From assembly GCF_002286785.1 (NCBI RefSeq), contig NZ_MUJY01000126.1, positions 35,829 to 99,828 on the forward strand: 64,000 nt of DNA, read 5' to 3'. The DNA comes from Pseudomonas sp. PIC25. GTDB lineage: Bacteria > Pseudomonadota > Gammaproteobacteria > Pseudomonadales > Pseudomonadaceae. Under the pieces are notes generated by a model, which was not told where the DNA came from, made no database searches, and saw only the letters and a list, made by a program, of their open reading frames with translations. Positions 9,149 through 18,459 of the stretch are shown here, piece after piece. Both the position numbers and the translations under genes were made by a program. Positions within the stretch are counted from its first letter, which is position 1. The number at the start of each line of letters is the position of its first letter.

Positions 9149-9361
9149 ATGAAACCGGAAATCCATCCCGCGTACGAAGAAGTCGTCGCCACCTGCAGCT
9201 GCGGCAACGTCATCAAGACCCGTTCCACCCTGTGCAAGCCGATCAGCCTGGACGTGTGCTCCGAGTGCCACCCGTTCTACACCGGCAAGCAGAAGGTCCT
9301 GGACACCGGCGGCCGTATCGATCGCTTCAAGCAGCGTTTCGGCGTGTTCGGCGCCAAGTAA
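9149..9361 (+). CDS. rpmE: 50S ribosomal protein L31 (zinc-binding form)
   Basis: A 70-residue L31 beginning [12 protein letters not shown]. It retains the zinc-ribbon cysteines (CSCGN at 16-20 and CSEC at 37-40), so it is the C+ form rather than the zinc-free RpmE2 paralogue used under zinc starvation. AGGA precedes the ATG by 8 bases. A strong terminator 47 bases downstream (9408-9436) ends the unit. Confidence 0.97.
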   Translation: MKPEIHPAYEEVVATCSCGNVIKTRSTLCKPISLDVCSECHPFYTGKQKVLDTGGRIDRFKQRFGVFGAK

Positions 9362-9386
9362 TCTGGCCCGCGCTACGGGAAGCCTG

Positions 9387-10187
9387 ATGGGTTTTTCCGA
9401 GTCGATGAAAAAGGCGTCCCTTGTGGGCGCCTTTTTCGTTTCCGTCCTGTGGTTCGCTCCGGCGATGGCGTTCTGTCCGTCGCCGGGGAAGCTGCCGCAA
9501 CTGCCGGTGCAGAGGGTGGTGGATGGCGACACCGTGCGCCTCGTCGATGGGCGCAGCATCCGGCTGATCGGCCTGAATGCACCGGAGTTGGGGCGTAAGG
9601 GGCGTTCCGACGAGCCTTTTGCCGAGGCGGCCCGCAAGCGCCTTGCTCAGCTCGTAGCGGCGAACGATGGCCGGATCGGGCTACGTCCCGGTCGGCAGGC
9701 CAAGGACCGCTATGGCCGTACCTTGGCGCATGCCTATGACGCCGGCGGGCGCAATGTCGAGGCCGTATTGCTGGCGGAAGGGCTGGGCTTCGCTGTAGCG
9801 GTCGAGCCGAACGTGGCCCTTGCGGAGTGTCAACATGCCGCCGAGCGGGAAGCGCGCGAGGCTCGGCGGGGCCTCTGGCGGCATGCACCCTGGCTGGAGG
9901 CGGCTGCGGTCGAGCAAAGCGGCTTCGCCTTGATCAGGGGGCGGGTGGCAAAAGTGGAGCGGAATCGCGGAGGTATTTGGCTCGAGATGGAGGGGCCGTT
10001 GGTTCTGCGTGTCGAGCCTCGGCTGATCGCGTCCTTCGATGAACAAATACTTTCGACGTTGGCTGGCCGCGACGTGGAAGTGCGTGGTTGGGTGGTGGAC
10101 AGGTCCCGCGGCGGAGAGACCAAGTCCGGTCAGGCCCGTTGGCTGCTGCCTCTCACTTCTCCCGCGATGCTGGAGGTCGTTCGATGA
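9387..10187 (+). CDS. Secreted thermonuclease-family (SNase) protein
   Basis: Staphylococcal-nuclease-like protein of 266 residues from the first ATG, or 260 from the ATG at 9405. The second gives a classical signal peptide (MKKASLVGAFFVSVLWF...AMA) and is probably the real start. The SNase domain shows VVDGDTVRLVDG, IRLIGLNAPE and KDRYGRTLA, which hold the Ca-binding Asp and catalytic Arg positions. A C-terminal extension of about 90 residues looks like an OB-type domain. It is predicted periplasmic or exported. Its first codons are also a perfect terminator hairpin. The stop overlaps the next start by ATGA. Confidence 0.85.
   Translation: MGFSESMKKASLVGAFFVSVLWFAPAMAFCPSPGKLPQLPVQRVVDGDTVRLVDGRSIRLIGLNAPELGRKGRSDEPFAEAARKRLAQLVAANDGRIGLRPGRQAKDRYGRTLAHAYDAGGRNVEAVLLAEGLGFAVAVEPNVALAECQHAAEREAREARRGLWRHAPWLEAAAVEQSGFALIRGRVAKVERNRGGIWLEMEGPLVLRVEPRLIASFDEQILSTLAGRDVEVRGWVVDRSRGGETKSGQARWLLPLTSPAMLEVVR
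9408..9436 (+). terminator. Rho-independent terminator after rpmE, inside the nuclease signal-peptide codons
   Basis: AAAAAGGCG (9408-9416) pairs perfectly with CGCCTTTTT (9428-9436), and an inner CCC/GGG extends the stem. This makes a strong intrinsic terminator for rpmE. It overlaps codons 2-11 of the nuclease counted from the ATG at 9405. Confidence 0.75.
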
Positions 10188-11617
10188 TGCGTCTTTGCGC
10201 TCTGCTCCTGATGCTTTTCATCCTGGCTGGCTGTGCGGTGAACCCGGCGACCGGGCGCACCGATTTCGTGATGATGAGCGAGCGTGAAGAGATCGATCTC
10301 GGCCAGCGCTATAGCCAGGAAATCCTCAAGCAGAACCCGCGTTACGCCGACGAAAAACTCCAGGCTTATGTCCAGCGAGTAGGCGAGCGGGTGGCACGGC
10401 ACGGACACCGCAGTAATCTCGCCTATACCTTCACGGTCATCGATAGCCCGGATATCAACGCCTTCGCCTTGCCTGGCGGGCACATCTATATCCATCGCGG
10501 GTTGCTCGCCTATCTCAACACCGAGGCGGAGCTGGCGGCTGTGCTGGGACACGAGATCGGCCATGTCACCGCCCGCCATAGCGTGCGCCAGCAGAGCCAG
10601 TCGACCGCCTGGGGGTTGTTGGGGCAGGCAGTGGCCATCGGTACCGGAGTCAGTGCCGCAGGCGACCTTACCAATGTGCTGGGTACGGCATTCGTGCGTG
10701 GATACGGTCGGGACATGGAGCTGGAAGCCGACGGGCTCGGTGCCCAGTACCTGGCGCGCAGCGGCTACGACCCGCAGGCGATGATCGAGGTCGTGAAGAT
10801 CCTGAAGAACCAGGAGAGCTTTGCCCGGGATCAGGCGGCGAAGAGTGGCCAGCCGGCGCCTGCCAGTTATCACGGAATCTTCGATACCCACCCAGACAAC
10901 GACCGTCGTTTGCAGCAAGTCATTGGCCCAGCCCAGGCGCTGGCGGGCGGGCAGCAGGAAGTTAACCGGGAGGCATTCCTGAAGGCGCTGGAAGGGTTGC
11001 CTTTCGGCGATTCGGAGGCCACTGGCGTGCGTCGCGGTCAGCAGTTTTACCACGCTGGGCTCGGCTTCACTTTGCGCTTTCCGGAAGGCTGGCAGATGGT
11101 CAATCGCCCCGATGCCTTGATCGGTCTCTCTCCCGACCAGCAGGCCTTCGTCGCCATGGTGCTCGAGGAGCCCAAGCAGGGGGTAAGCCCGGCGGAGTTC
11201 CTGCGCCAGCGCGTTCGGGCTCAGCGTCTGGCTCAGGAAGAGCCGCTGCGTCAGGCCGGCCTGGAGGGATATACCGCAGTCATTCCCGGTAATCCTGCCA
11301 AGCGTGTGGCTGTCCTGTACAAGGACGGTCATGCCTTTATCTTCCTGGCAGGCATCAAAGGGCGCGGGTCGCTGGAGAGCGAAGATGCACGTTTTCTCTC
11401 GGTGATCAGGAGCTTCCGCCCGCTCGCGGTCAATGAGCGCAAGCTCGCCGAGCCATTGCGCGTGCATCTGGTTCGAGTTGCACCGGGGCAGAGCATGGCG
11501 GATATTGCCAAGTCTTCTCGGCTTCCCGGTGACTCGGAGGCCCGTCTCCGCCTTCTCAACAACCTCTACCCAAACGGCGAGCCGCATCCAGGAGACTGGC
11601 TTAAAGTCGTACGCTAG
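10184..11617 (+). CDS. M48-family zinc metalloprotease lipoprotein
   Basis: A 477-residue peptidase with a lipoprotein signal (LLLMLFILAGCAVNP, lipidated Cys near residue 15), so it acts at the envelope facing the periplasm. The zincin motif HEIGH is at residues 123-127, and the third ligand lies in ELEADGLG near 180. The C-terminal third includes a module with a LysM-like end (VAPGQSMADIAKSS...NGEPHPGDWLKVV). The family is that of BepA/LoiP-type outer-membrane quality-control proteases; the exact substrate is unknown. Its ATG overlaps the nuclease stop by four bases, indicating translational coupling. Confidence 0.88.
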   Translation: MMRLCALLLMLFILAGCAVNPATGRTDFVMMSEREEIDLGQRYSQEILKQNPRYADEKLQAYVQRVGERVARHGHRSNLAYTFTVIDSPDINAFALPGGHIYIHRGLLAYLNTEAELAAVLGHEIGHVTARHSVRQQSQSTAWGLLGQAVAIGTGVSAAGDLTNVLGTAFVRGYGRDMELEADGLGAQYLARSGYDPQAMIEVVKILKNQESFARDQAAKSGQPAPASYHGIFDTHPDNDRRLQQVIGPAQALAGGQQEVNREAFLKALEGLPFGDSEATGVRRGQQFYHAGLGFTLRFPEGWQMVNRPDALIGLSPDQQAFVAMVLEEPKQGVSPAEFLRQRVRAQRLAQEEPLRQAGLEGYTAVIPGNPAKRVAVLYKDGHAFIFLAGIKGRGSLESEDARFLSVIRSFRPLAVNERKLAEPLRVHLVRVAPGQSMADIAKSSRLPGDSEARLRLLNNLYPNGEPHPGDWLKVVR

Positions 11618-11715
11618 GGGCCTTGACACGGGTGACTGGACAGTCTTGTGGGGCCCCTTCATCTTGCGTATGCTCGGCCGCCTGTCTGTTCACCAGCAAA
11701 AGCGGAAATGCCAAC

Positions 11716-12984
11716 ATGTCTGACCTGAAAACAGCCGCTCTCGAGTATCACGCCCAGCCCCGTCCCGGGAAGCTGAGCGTCGAGCTGACCAAGCCCACTG
11801 CCACTGCCCGTGACCTGTCTCTGGCATACAGCCCGGGTGTCGCCGAACCGGTACGCGAGATCGCACGCGATCCGGAACTGGCCTACCGCTATACCGGCAA
11901 GGGCAATCTGGTGGCAGTCATCTCCGATGGCACGGCTATTCTCGGTCTGGGCAACCTCGGTCCCTTGGCCTCCAAGCCTGTCATGGAAGGCAAGGGCGTG
12001 CTGTTCAAGCGTTTCGCCGGCATCGATGTGTTCGACATCGAAGTCGATGCCGAAAGCCCGCAAGCTTTCATCGACACCGTCAAGCGCATTTCCATCACCT
12101 TCGGTGGCATCAACCTGGAAGACATCAAGGCACCGGAGTGCTTCGAGATCGAGCGCACGCTGATCGAGCAGTGCGATATCCCGGTCTTCCATGACGACCA
12201 GCACGGCACCGCCATCGTGACGGCAGCCGGCATGCTCAATGCGTTGGAAATCTCCGGCAAGACGCTCGAAGCGGCGAAAATCGTCTGCCTGGGTGCCGGC
12301 GCTGCGGCGATCTCCTGCATGAAGCTTCTGGTGAGCATGGGGGCCAAGGTCGAAAACATCTATATGATTGATCGCAAAGGCGTGATCCATGCCGGTCGCG
12401 ATGACCTGAACCAGTACAAGGCCGTGTTCGCTCACGAGACCGACAAGCGCACGCTGTCCGATGCTCTGGATGGTGCCGATGTGTTCGTCGGCCTGTCGGG
12501 CGCCAACCTGCTGAGCCCCGAAGACCTGAAGCGCATGGCGCCGAACCCGATCGTCTTCGCCTGCTCCAACCCGGATCCGGAAATCAAACCGGAGCTGGCC
12601 CATGAAACTCGTAATGACGTGATCATGGCCACTGGTCGTTCGGACTACCCGAACCAAGTGAACAACGTGCTCGGTTTCCCCTTCATCTTCCGTGGTGCGC
12701 TCGACGTTCGCGCGACCCGTATCAACGAAGAAATGAAGATTGCCGCCGCCCTGGCGCTGCGCGATCTGGCCAAGCTGCCGGTTCCGCAGGAAGTCTGCGA
12801 TGCCTACGGTGGCATCAAGCTGGAGTTCGGTCGCGAGTACATCATTCCGAAGCCCATGGATGCTCGTCTGATCACCGTCGTGTGCGACGCCGTGGCCAAG
12901 GCAGCGATCGAGAGCGGCGTAGCCACTCTGCCGTATCCGAAGCACTACCCGCTGAAGTCGGTGGACGACGTCTTCAACGGCTAA
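11716..12984 (+). CDS. maeB: Malic enzyme, short form (malate dehydrogenase, decarboxylating)
   Basis: Converts malate to pyruvate and CO2 with reduction of NAD(P). It has 422 residues, corresponding to the malic-enzyme part of MaeB without the C-terminal phosphotransacetylase-like domain, as in Pseudomonas. It starts MSDLKTAALEYHAQPRPGK and shows SLAYSPGVAEP (catalytic Tyr region), the metal-binding FHDDQHGTAIV, and the dinucleotide fold CLGAGAAAISC. NADP preference is known for Pseudomonas homologues and is not proven here. It is monocistronic and ends in a perfect 14-bp terminator. Confidence 0.93.
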   Translation: MSDLKTAALEYHAQPRPGKLSVELTKPTATARDLSLAYSPGVAEPVREIARDPELAYRYTGKGNLVAVISDGTAILGLGNLGPLASKPVMEGKGVLFKRFAGIDVFDIEVDAESPQAFIDTVKRISITFGGINLEDIKAPECFEIERTLIEQCDIPVFHDDQHGTAIVTAAGMLNALEISGKTLEAAKIVCLGAGAAAISCMKLLVSMGAKVENIYMIDRKGVIHAGRDDLNQYKAVFAHETDKRTLSDALDGADVFVGLSGANLLSPEDLKRMAPNPIVFACSNPDPEIKPELAHETRNDVIMATGRSDYPNQVNNVLGFPFIFRGALDVRATRINEEMKIAAALALRDLAKLPVPQEVCDAYGGIKLEFGREYIIPKPMDARLITVVCDAVAKAAIESGVATLPYPKHYPLKSVDDVFNG

Positions 12985-13000
12985 GCTGCCAAGCTCTCAA

Positions 13001-13033
13001 AAACAAAACCCCGCTTCGGCGGGGTTTTGTTTT
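13001..13033. terminator. Bidirectional terminator between maeB and ponA
   Basis: Perfect 14-bp stem (13001-13014 with 13019-13032) closed by a TTCG tetraloop, with A-rich 5' and T-rich 3' flanks. It works in either direction for the convergent maeB and ponA. Confidence 0.9.
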
Positions 13034-13048
13034 CTGTTGACCTGCTTA

Positions 13049-15481
13049 TCAGAACAGATCGATGGGTGCGGCTTCGTCGGCAGGTAGCGGGCTGCCTGGG
13101 AAGCCCTGGCCTGGTTCCAGCTCGTTCATGGGCGGGGGCGAATCCTCGCTCTTGAACAGTTCGAAGTAGGCGTTGGGCGAGCCCGGTGAGGCTGCGCGAC
13201 CGCTGATCGGATCAATGCGCAGCGTAAGCAAGCCCTCCGGCTCGGGCTGGACGTGCTCCGGCTTGTCCTTGAGCGCAGCGCTCATGAAGTCGATCCAGAT
13301 CGGTAAGGCGACGGTTCCGCCATACTCGTTGCGACCCAGGCTTTCCGGTTGATCGAAACCGGCCCAGACCGTCGTGACCAGGTCTGCGTTGTAGCCGGAG
13401 AACCAGCTGTCCTTGGATTCGTTAGTGGTCCCGGTCTTGCCGGCTATGTCGCCGCGCTTCATGCTCAGCGCTCGGCGCCCGGTGCCGCGCTTGATCACGT
13501 CCTGCAGCATGCTGGTCATGATGTAAGTGGTGCGAGGGTCTACCACGCGTTCGGCTATGGCCGGTTCGGCAGGGGCGGCCGTGCTGTTGCTCACCTGCGT
13601 GATGGCGGCTTCCTTCTCTTCGGATGGCTCCGGCTGTTGGGCCATGCTCTCTTCGCCCGGGACGCTCGGCGGGTTGGCCACATAGAGAGGCTCGCCTTCC
13701 CGGCTTTCGATTCGCTCGATCAGGTAAGGCTGCACCTTGTAACCGCCGTTGGCGAAGACGGTCCAGCCGCCAGCCACTTCCAGCGGGGTCAGGTTAGCGG
13801 TGCCCAGTGCGAGGGAAAGGTTGCGCGGGAGTTCCTGCCTGTTGAAGCCGAATCGGGTCACGTAGTCCAAGGCATAGTCGATGCCGATCGTCTGGAGCAG
13901 GCGAATGGAAACCAGGTTGCGTGATTTGTAGAGCGCTTCGCGCAACCGGATCGGACCGAGGAAGGTATTGTTGTCGTTCTTCGGTCGCCAGGCCTCTTCC
14001 ATGCCGGCTTCGTGGAACACGATGGGAGCATCGTTGACCATGGTCGCAGCGGTGAAGCCACTATCCAGCGCTGCCGTATAAAGGAATGGCTTGAAGCTTG
14101 AGCCGGGCTGGCGCTTGGCTTGAGCCGCCCGGTTGTAGTTGCTCTGCTCGAAGGAGAAGCCCCCGACCAGTGCGCGAATGGCGCCGCTATGCGGATCCAG
14201 GGATACCAGCGCGCTTTGAGCCGCGGGAACCTGGCTGAACAGCAGGGTGCCTTCCTCGTTGCGCTGTACGCGAATCAGATCGCCGGGCTGCACGACATCG
14301 GCAGGAGATTGAGGGCGCGGGCCAAGGCTGTTGGTGTTGAGATAGGGGCGTGCCCATTTCATGCTGTCCCAGGCGACGGCTTCTTCCTCGCCATTGCGGG
14401 TCAGGACGAGGATGCCGCTCTTCTCGACCTGCGTAACGATGGCTGGCTCGAGACCATTGATGGTGCGGTGCTTGCCTAGCTCCTGCTGCCACGCTTCCCG
14501 CGTCATGTTCGGCAGACGGGTTTCCGGTCCCCTGTAACCGTGTCGCTGATCGTAGCTGATCAGCCCTTCGCGCAGAGCGTGATTGGCCGCTTGCTGGAGG
14601 TCGCTGGGCACTGTCGTCGTCACGCGGAAACCTTCGGTGTAGGCATCGCTGCCGTAGCGTCCGACCATTTCGGCGCGCGCCATCTCGGCGACATAGGGGG
14701 CGCTCAGTTCCGGCGTGGGGACGTGGTAGCTGGCATCGATAGGCTCTGCCAGTGCGGCCTGGTAGCGTGCCTCGTCGATTTTTCCGAGACGGTACATGCG
14801 ACCGAGAATCCAGTCGCGGCGCTCCTTGGCGCGGGTCGGGTTGACCAGGGGATTGAAGCGCGAAGGGGCTTTCGGCAGACCGGCTATCATCGCCATCTGC
14901 GCCAGGCTCAAGTCTCGGATGGATTTGCCGTAATAGACTTGGGCGGCAGCTTCGATTCCGTAGGCGCGGTTGCCCAGGTAGATCTTGTTGACGTAGAGCT
15001 CGAGGATCTCGTCTTTGCTCAGCTCGCGCTCGATCTGCAGGGCCAGGAGGATCTCGTTGATCTTGCGTGAGAAGCTCCGCTCGCTGGTGAGGAAGTAGTT
15101 CTTCGCCACCTGCATGGTGATGGTGCTACCGCCCGTCTGGATGTGGCCGCTTTTCAATAATTGAGTGGCAGCACGCATCAGGCTGGTCACGTCGACGCCA
15201 TAATGGTTAGCGAAGTTGTCGTCCTCGGCAGAAAGCAGTGCCTGGATGAATTCTTGTGGTATGTCCGCGAAACGAATGGGCGAGCGGCGCATCTCCCCGA
15301 ATTCTGCGATCAGCTTGGCATCGCTGCTATAAACCCGAAGCGGGATCTGCAGCTGAATGCTACGAAGGGAATCGACTGAAGGAAGACTAGGGCTGAGGTA
15401 GAGGAATGCGCCGCTGAAACTGAGCAATAGCCCACAAAAAACAGCGACGAAAGACCACCAGAAAAACTTCAACAAACGCAT
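13049..15481 (-). CDS. ponA: Penicillin-binding protein 1A (bifunctional transglycosylase/transpeptidase)
   Basis: Class A PBP of 810 residues that polymerises and cross-links peptidoglycan in the periplasm. There is an N-terminal membrane anchor (residues about 6-30). The GT51 glycosyltransferase domain has SAEDDNFANHYGVD and GGSTITMQVAKNYF. An OB-like insert follows, and the transpeptidase domain carries SSFK (active Ser), SRN and KTGTT. The tail is Pro/Asp-rich. ATG 15481 is chosen; a TTG one codon upstream is possible. It is convergent with maeB and divergent from pilM, the usual Pseudomonas arrangement (ponA/mrcA). Confidence 0.96.
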   Translation of the reverse strand: MRLLKFFWWSFVAVFCGLLLSFSGAFLYLSPSLPSVDSLRSIQLQIPLRVYSSDAKLIAEFGEMRRSPIRFADIPQEFIQALLSAEDDNFANHYGVDVTSLMRAATQLLKSGHIQTGGSTITMQVAKNYFLTSERSFSRKINEILLALQIERELSKDEILELYVNKIYLGNRAYGIEAAAQVYYGKSIRDLSLAQMAMIAGLPKAPSRFNPLVNPTRAKERRDWILGRMYRLGKIDEARYQAALAEPIDASYHVPTPELSAPYVAEMARAEMVGRYGSDAYTEGFRVTTTVPSDLQQAANHALREGLISYDQRHGYRGPETRLPNMTREAWQQELGKHRTINGLEPAIVTQVEKSGILVLTRNGEEEAVAWDSMKWARPYLNTNSLGPRPQSPADVVQPGDLIRVQRNEEGTLLFSQVPAAQSALVSLDPHSGAIRALVGGFSFEQSNYNRAAQAKRQPGSSFKPFLYTAALDSGFTAATMVNDAPIVFHEAGMEEAWRPKNDNNTFLGPIRLREALYKSRNLVSIRLLQTIGIDYALDYVTRFGFNRQELPRNLSLALGTANLTPLEVAGGWTVFANGGYKVQPYLIERIESREGEPLYVANPPSVPGEESMAQQPEPSEEKEAAITQVSNSTAAPAEPAIAERVVDPRTTYIMTSMLQDVIKRGTGRRALSMKRGDIAGKTGTTNESKDSWFSGYNADLVTTVWAGFDQPESLGRNEYGGTVALPIWIDFMSAALKDKPEHVQPEPEGLLTLRIDPISGRAASPGSPNAYFELFKSEDSPPPMNELEPGQGFPGSPLPADEAAPIDLF

Positions 15482-15553
15482 CAAGGTTTTTGGATTTCCA
15501 GATAAAAGAACGGGTTAAGCGGAAGGCAAAGCTAAAAGGGAAAAGCTGTTCAC

Positions 15554-15559
15554 ATTATA
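15554..15559 (-). promoter_or_regulatory. -10 element of a probable ponA promoter
   Basis: TATAAT on the minus strand, 73 bases upstream of the ponA ATG, in the AT-rich space divergent from pilM. No good -35 was found. Confidence 0.45.
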
Positions 15560-15584
15560 AGCGCTTTTTCTGTCGGGTAGCCAT

Positions 15585-15613
15585 TTGCGCTTCTGTCAAG
15601 ACTGTTATTTAAT
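15585..15613 (+). promoter_or_regulatory. Possible promoter of the pilMNOPQ operon
   Basis: TTGCGC (15585-15590), a 17-base spacer and TTTAAT (15608-15613) lie about 50 bases before the pilM GTG. The match is moderate. Confidence 0.35.
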
Positions 15614-15638
15614 GTGGAAAAACATAAATAGTCCGTAA

Positions 15639-16729
<1,091 letters not shown>

Positions 16730-16730
<1 letters not shown>

Positions 16731-17302
16731 TGGCGCGCATCAACCTACTTCCTTGGCGCGAACAGCTACGCGAAGAGCGAAAGCAGCAGTTTCTGGTAAC
16801 TCTAGCGGGGGTTCTGATCGCGTCCGGGGCATTGGTGTTTCTGGGTGATCAGTATCTGAACAGTGCCATCGAGAACCAGAATGCACGCAATGCATTCATT
16901 CAGAAGGAAATTGCTGTCCTTGATGCGCGCATCAAGGAAATCAGCGAGCTGAAGACACGTCGTCAGCAACTGCTGGAACGGATGAAAATCATTCAGGATC
17001 TGCAGGGCAATAGGCCGATCATTGGCCGTGTATTCGATCAACTGGTTCGTACATTGCCTGACGGCGTTTATTTCACTGGCTTGAAGATGACTGATAAAAC
17101 GATCGCCATCGTCGGAGCTGCCGAATCCAACAATCGGGTCTCCAACTTGATGCGTAATCTCGATGCATCCGAATGGCTTGAGGCGCCCAATCTGACCGAA
17201 GTGAAAGCGATTACGGCAGGCGGAGTAGATCAGGCGAACGTATTCCAATTGACCGTACAGCAGACGCAGCCGTCCCTCGAAGCAGAAGGAGCCAAGAAAT
17301 GA
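16730..17302 (+). CDS. pilN: Type IV pilus assembly protein PilN
   Basis: Inner-membrane alignment protein of 190 residues. The N-terminal INLLPWRE motif (residues 4-11) is the conserved PilM-binding segment. A single membrane helix at about 22-45 precedes a periplasmic coiled coil (VLDARIKEISELKTRRQQL) and a ferredoxin-like domain that pairs with PilO. The ATG at 16730 gives the PilM-binding motif its usual position. It overlaps pilM by one base and pilO by four. Confidence 0.96.
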
Positions 17303-17922
17303 GTCTGGCCGATTCGCTTGAAAGTCTGAAAAAGGTCGATCTTTCGGACCTTGATGTTAATAACCTAGGGTCGTGGCCGGCTCCGGTTAAGGTCATTACC
17401 TGCATTTTGCTAATCATTGCCGTTCTCGCGTTGGGCTATAACTTTCACTTGAAGGACCTGCAGGCTCAACTTGAACAGCAGCAGGCGCAAGAGGAAACGC
17501 TAAAGCAGCAGTTTTCCACCAAGGCATTCCAGGCCGCCAATCTCGAGGCTTATAAAGAGCAGATGAAAGAGATGGAGGAGTCCTTCGGAGCCCTTTTGCG
17601 TCAGTTGCCCAGCGACACTGAAGTGCCGGGTTTGCTTGAAGATATTACCCGTACCGGCTTGGGAAGTGGTCTGGAATTCGAGGAGATCAAGCTCCAACCG
17701 GAATCGGTCAAGCAATTCTATATCGAATTGCCGATTCAGATCGTGGTGGTCGGTGGATACCATGATCTGGCTACCTTTGTAAGTGGCGTTGCTAGCTTGC
17801 CGCGAATTGTGACGTTGCACGACTTCGAAATTAAACCCGTCGATAAAGACAGTGTTTCGAAGTTGCGCATGAGTATCGTTGCAAAGACGTATCGCTATAA
17901 CGACAAGGGGCAGCAGCAATGA
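17299..17922 (+). CDS. pilO: Type IV pilus assembly protein PilO
   Basis: Inner-membrane protein of 207 residues that heterodimerises with PilN and contacts PilP. It has a short cytoplasmic N-terminus, a membrane helix (about 32-50, TCILLIIAVLALGYNF), a coiled coil rich in Gln and Glu (QAQLEQQQAQEETLKQQ), and a C-terminal alpha/beta domain. ATGA overlaps join it to pilN and pilP. Confidence 0.96.
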   Translation: MSLADSLESLKKVDLSDLDVNNLGSWPAPVKVITCILLIIAVLALGYNFHLKDLQAQLEQQQAQEETLKQQFSTKAFQAANLEAYKEQMKEMEESFGALLRQLPSDTEVPGLLEDITRTGLGSGLEFEEIKLQPESVKQFYIELPIQIVVVGGYHDLATFVSGVASLPRIVTLHDFEIKPVDKDSVSKLRMSIVAKTYRYNDKGQQQ

Positions 17923-18446
17923 AGACCGCCCGCCTGATATTTGCTGGTTTGTTATTGGCTAGCCTCTCTGGGTGTGACGCGGGGGGGGACTTCAGTGACT
18001 TGCAGGCCTACATGGATGAAGTCCGTGCTCGCCCCAAGGGTTCTATCGAGCCTCTGCCGAAATTCCAGCCATATGAAGCGTTCACCTATAGTGCTGCGTC
18101 GCTGCGAAGCCCTTTCCAGCCGCCAGTGAAGATCGATCTGGCCAGCCAGAAGAAGGGGTCGAAAGATATCAAACCGGATGAGACCCGCGTCAAACAGTTC
18201 CTCGAAGGATTCAACATTGAAACCTTCGTGATGGTCGGCACGCTCTCGAACGATGCTGGAATGTTTGCTTTGGTTCAAGGCGCGGGTGGGGTCCATCGGG
18301 TTAAGGTTGGCGATTATCTGGGGCGCAACCATGGTCGCATCGTTGCCATCAATGAGGGGCAGATCGACGTGGTCGAGATCGTTCCGGATGGTGAAGGCGG
18401 CTGGCTGGAACGTCCGCGGAGTCTCACTCTGAAAGAACGCTCCTGA
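17919..18446 (+). CDS. pilP: Type IV pilus assembly lipoprotein PilP
   Basis: Lipoprotein of 175 residues with lipobox LASLSGC and lipidated Cys near residue 19. An extended linker is followed by a C-terminal beta-domain (GTLSNDAGMFALVQ...VKVGDYLGRNHGRI) that docks to PilQ. It links the PilMNO inner-membrane complex to the secretin. Its ATG overlaps the pilO stop by four bases. Confidence 0.95.
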   Translation: MKTARLIFAGLLLASLSGCDAGGDFSDLQAYMDEVRARPKGSIEPLPKFQPYEAFTYSAASLRSPFQPPVKIDLASQKKGSKDIKPDETRVKQFLEGFNIETFVMVGTLSNDAGMFALVQGAGGVHRVKVGDYLGRNHGRIVAINEGQIDVVEIVPDGEGGWLERPRSLTLKERS

Positions 18447-18459
18447 GGGCGGGACCAAG

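Noticed and set aside
6111..9152. 1013-codon plus-strand frame across argS and priA
   Set aside because: Antisense to two clear genes; low-complexity Arg/Gln/Ala content typical of a shadow frame.
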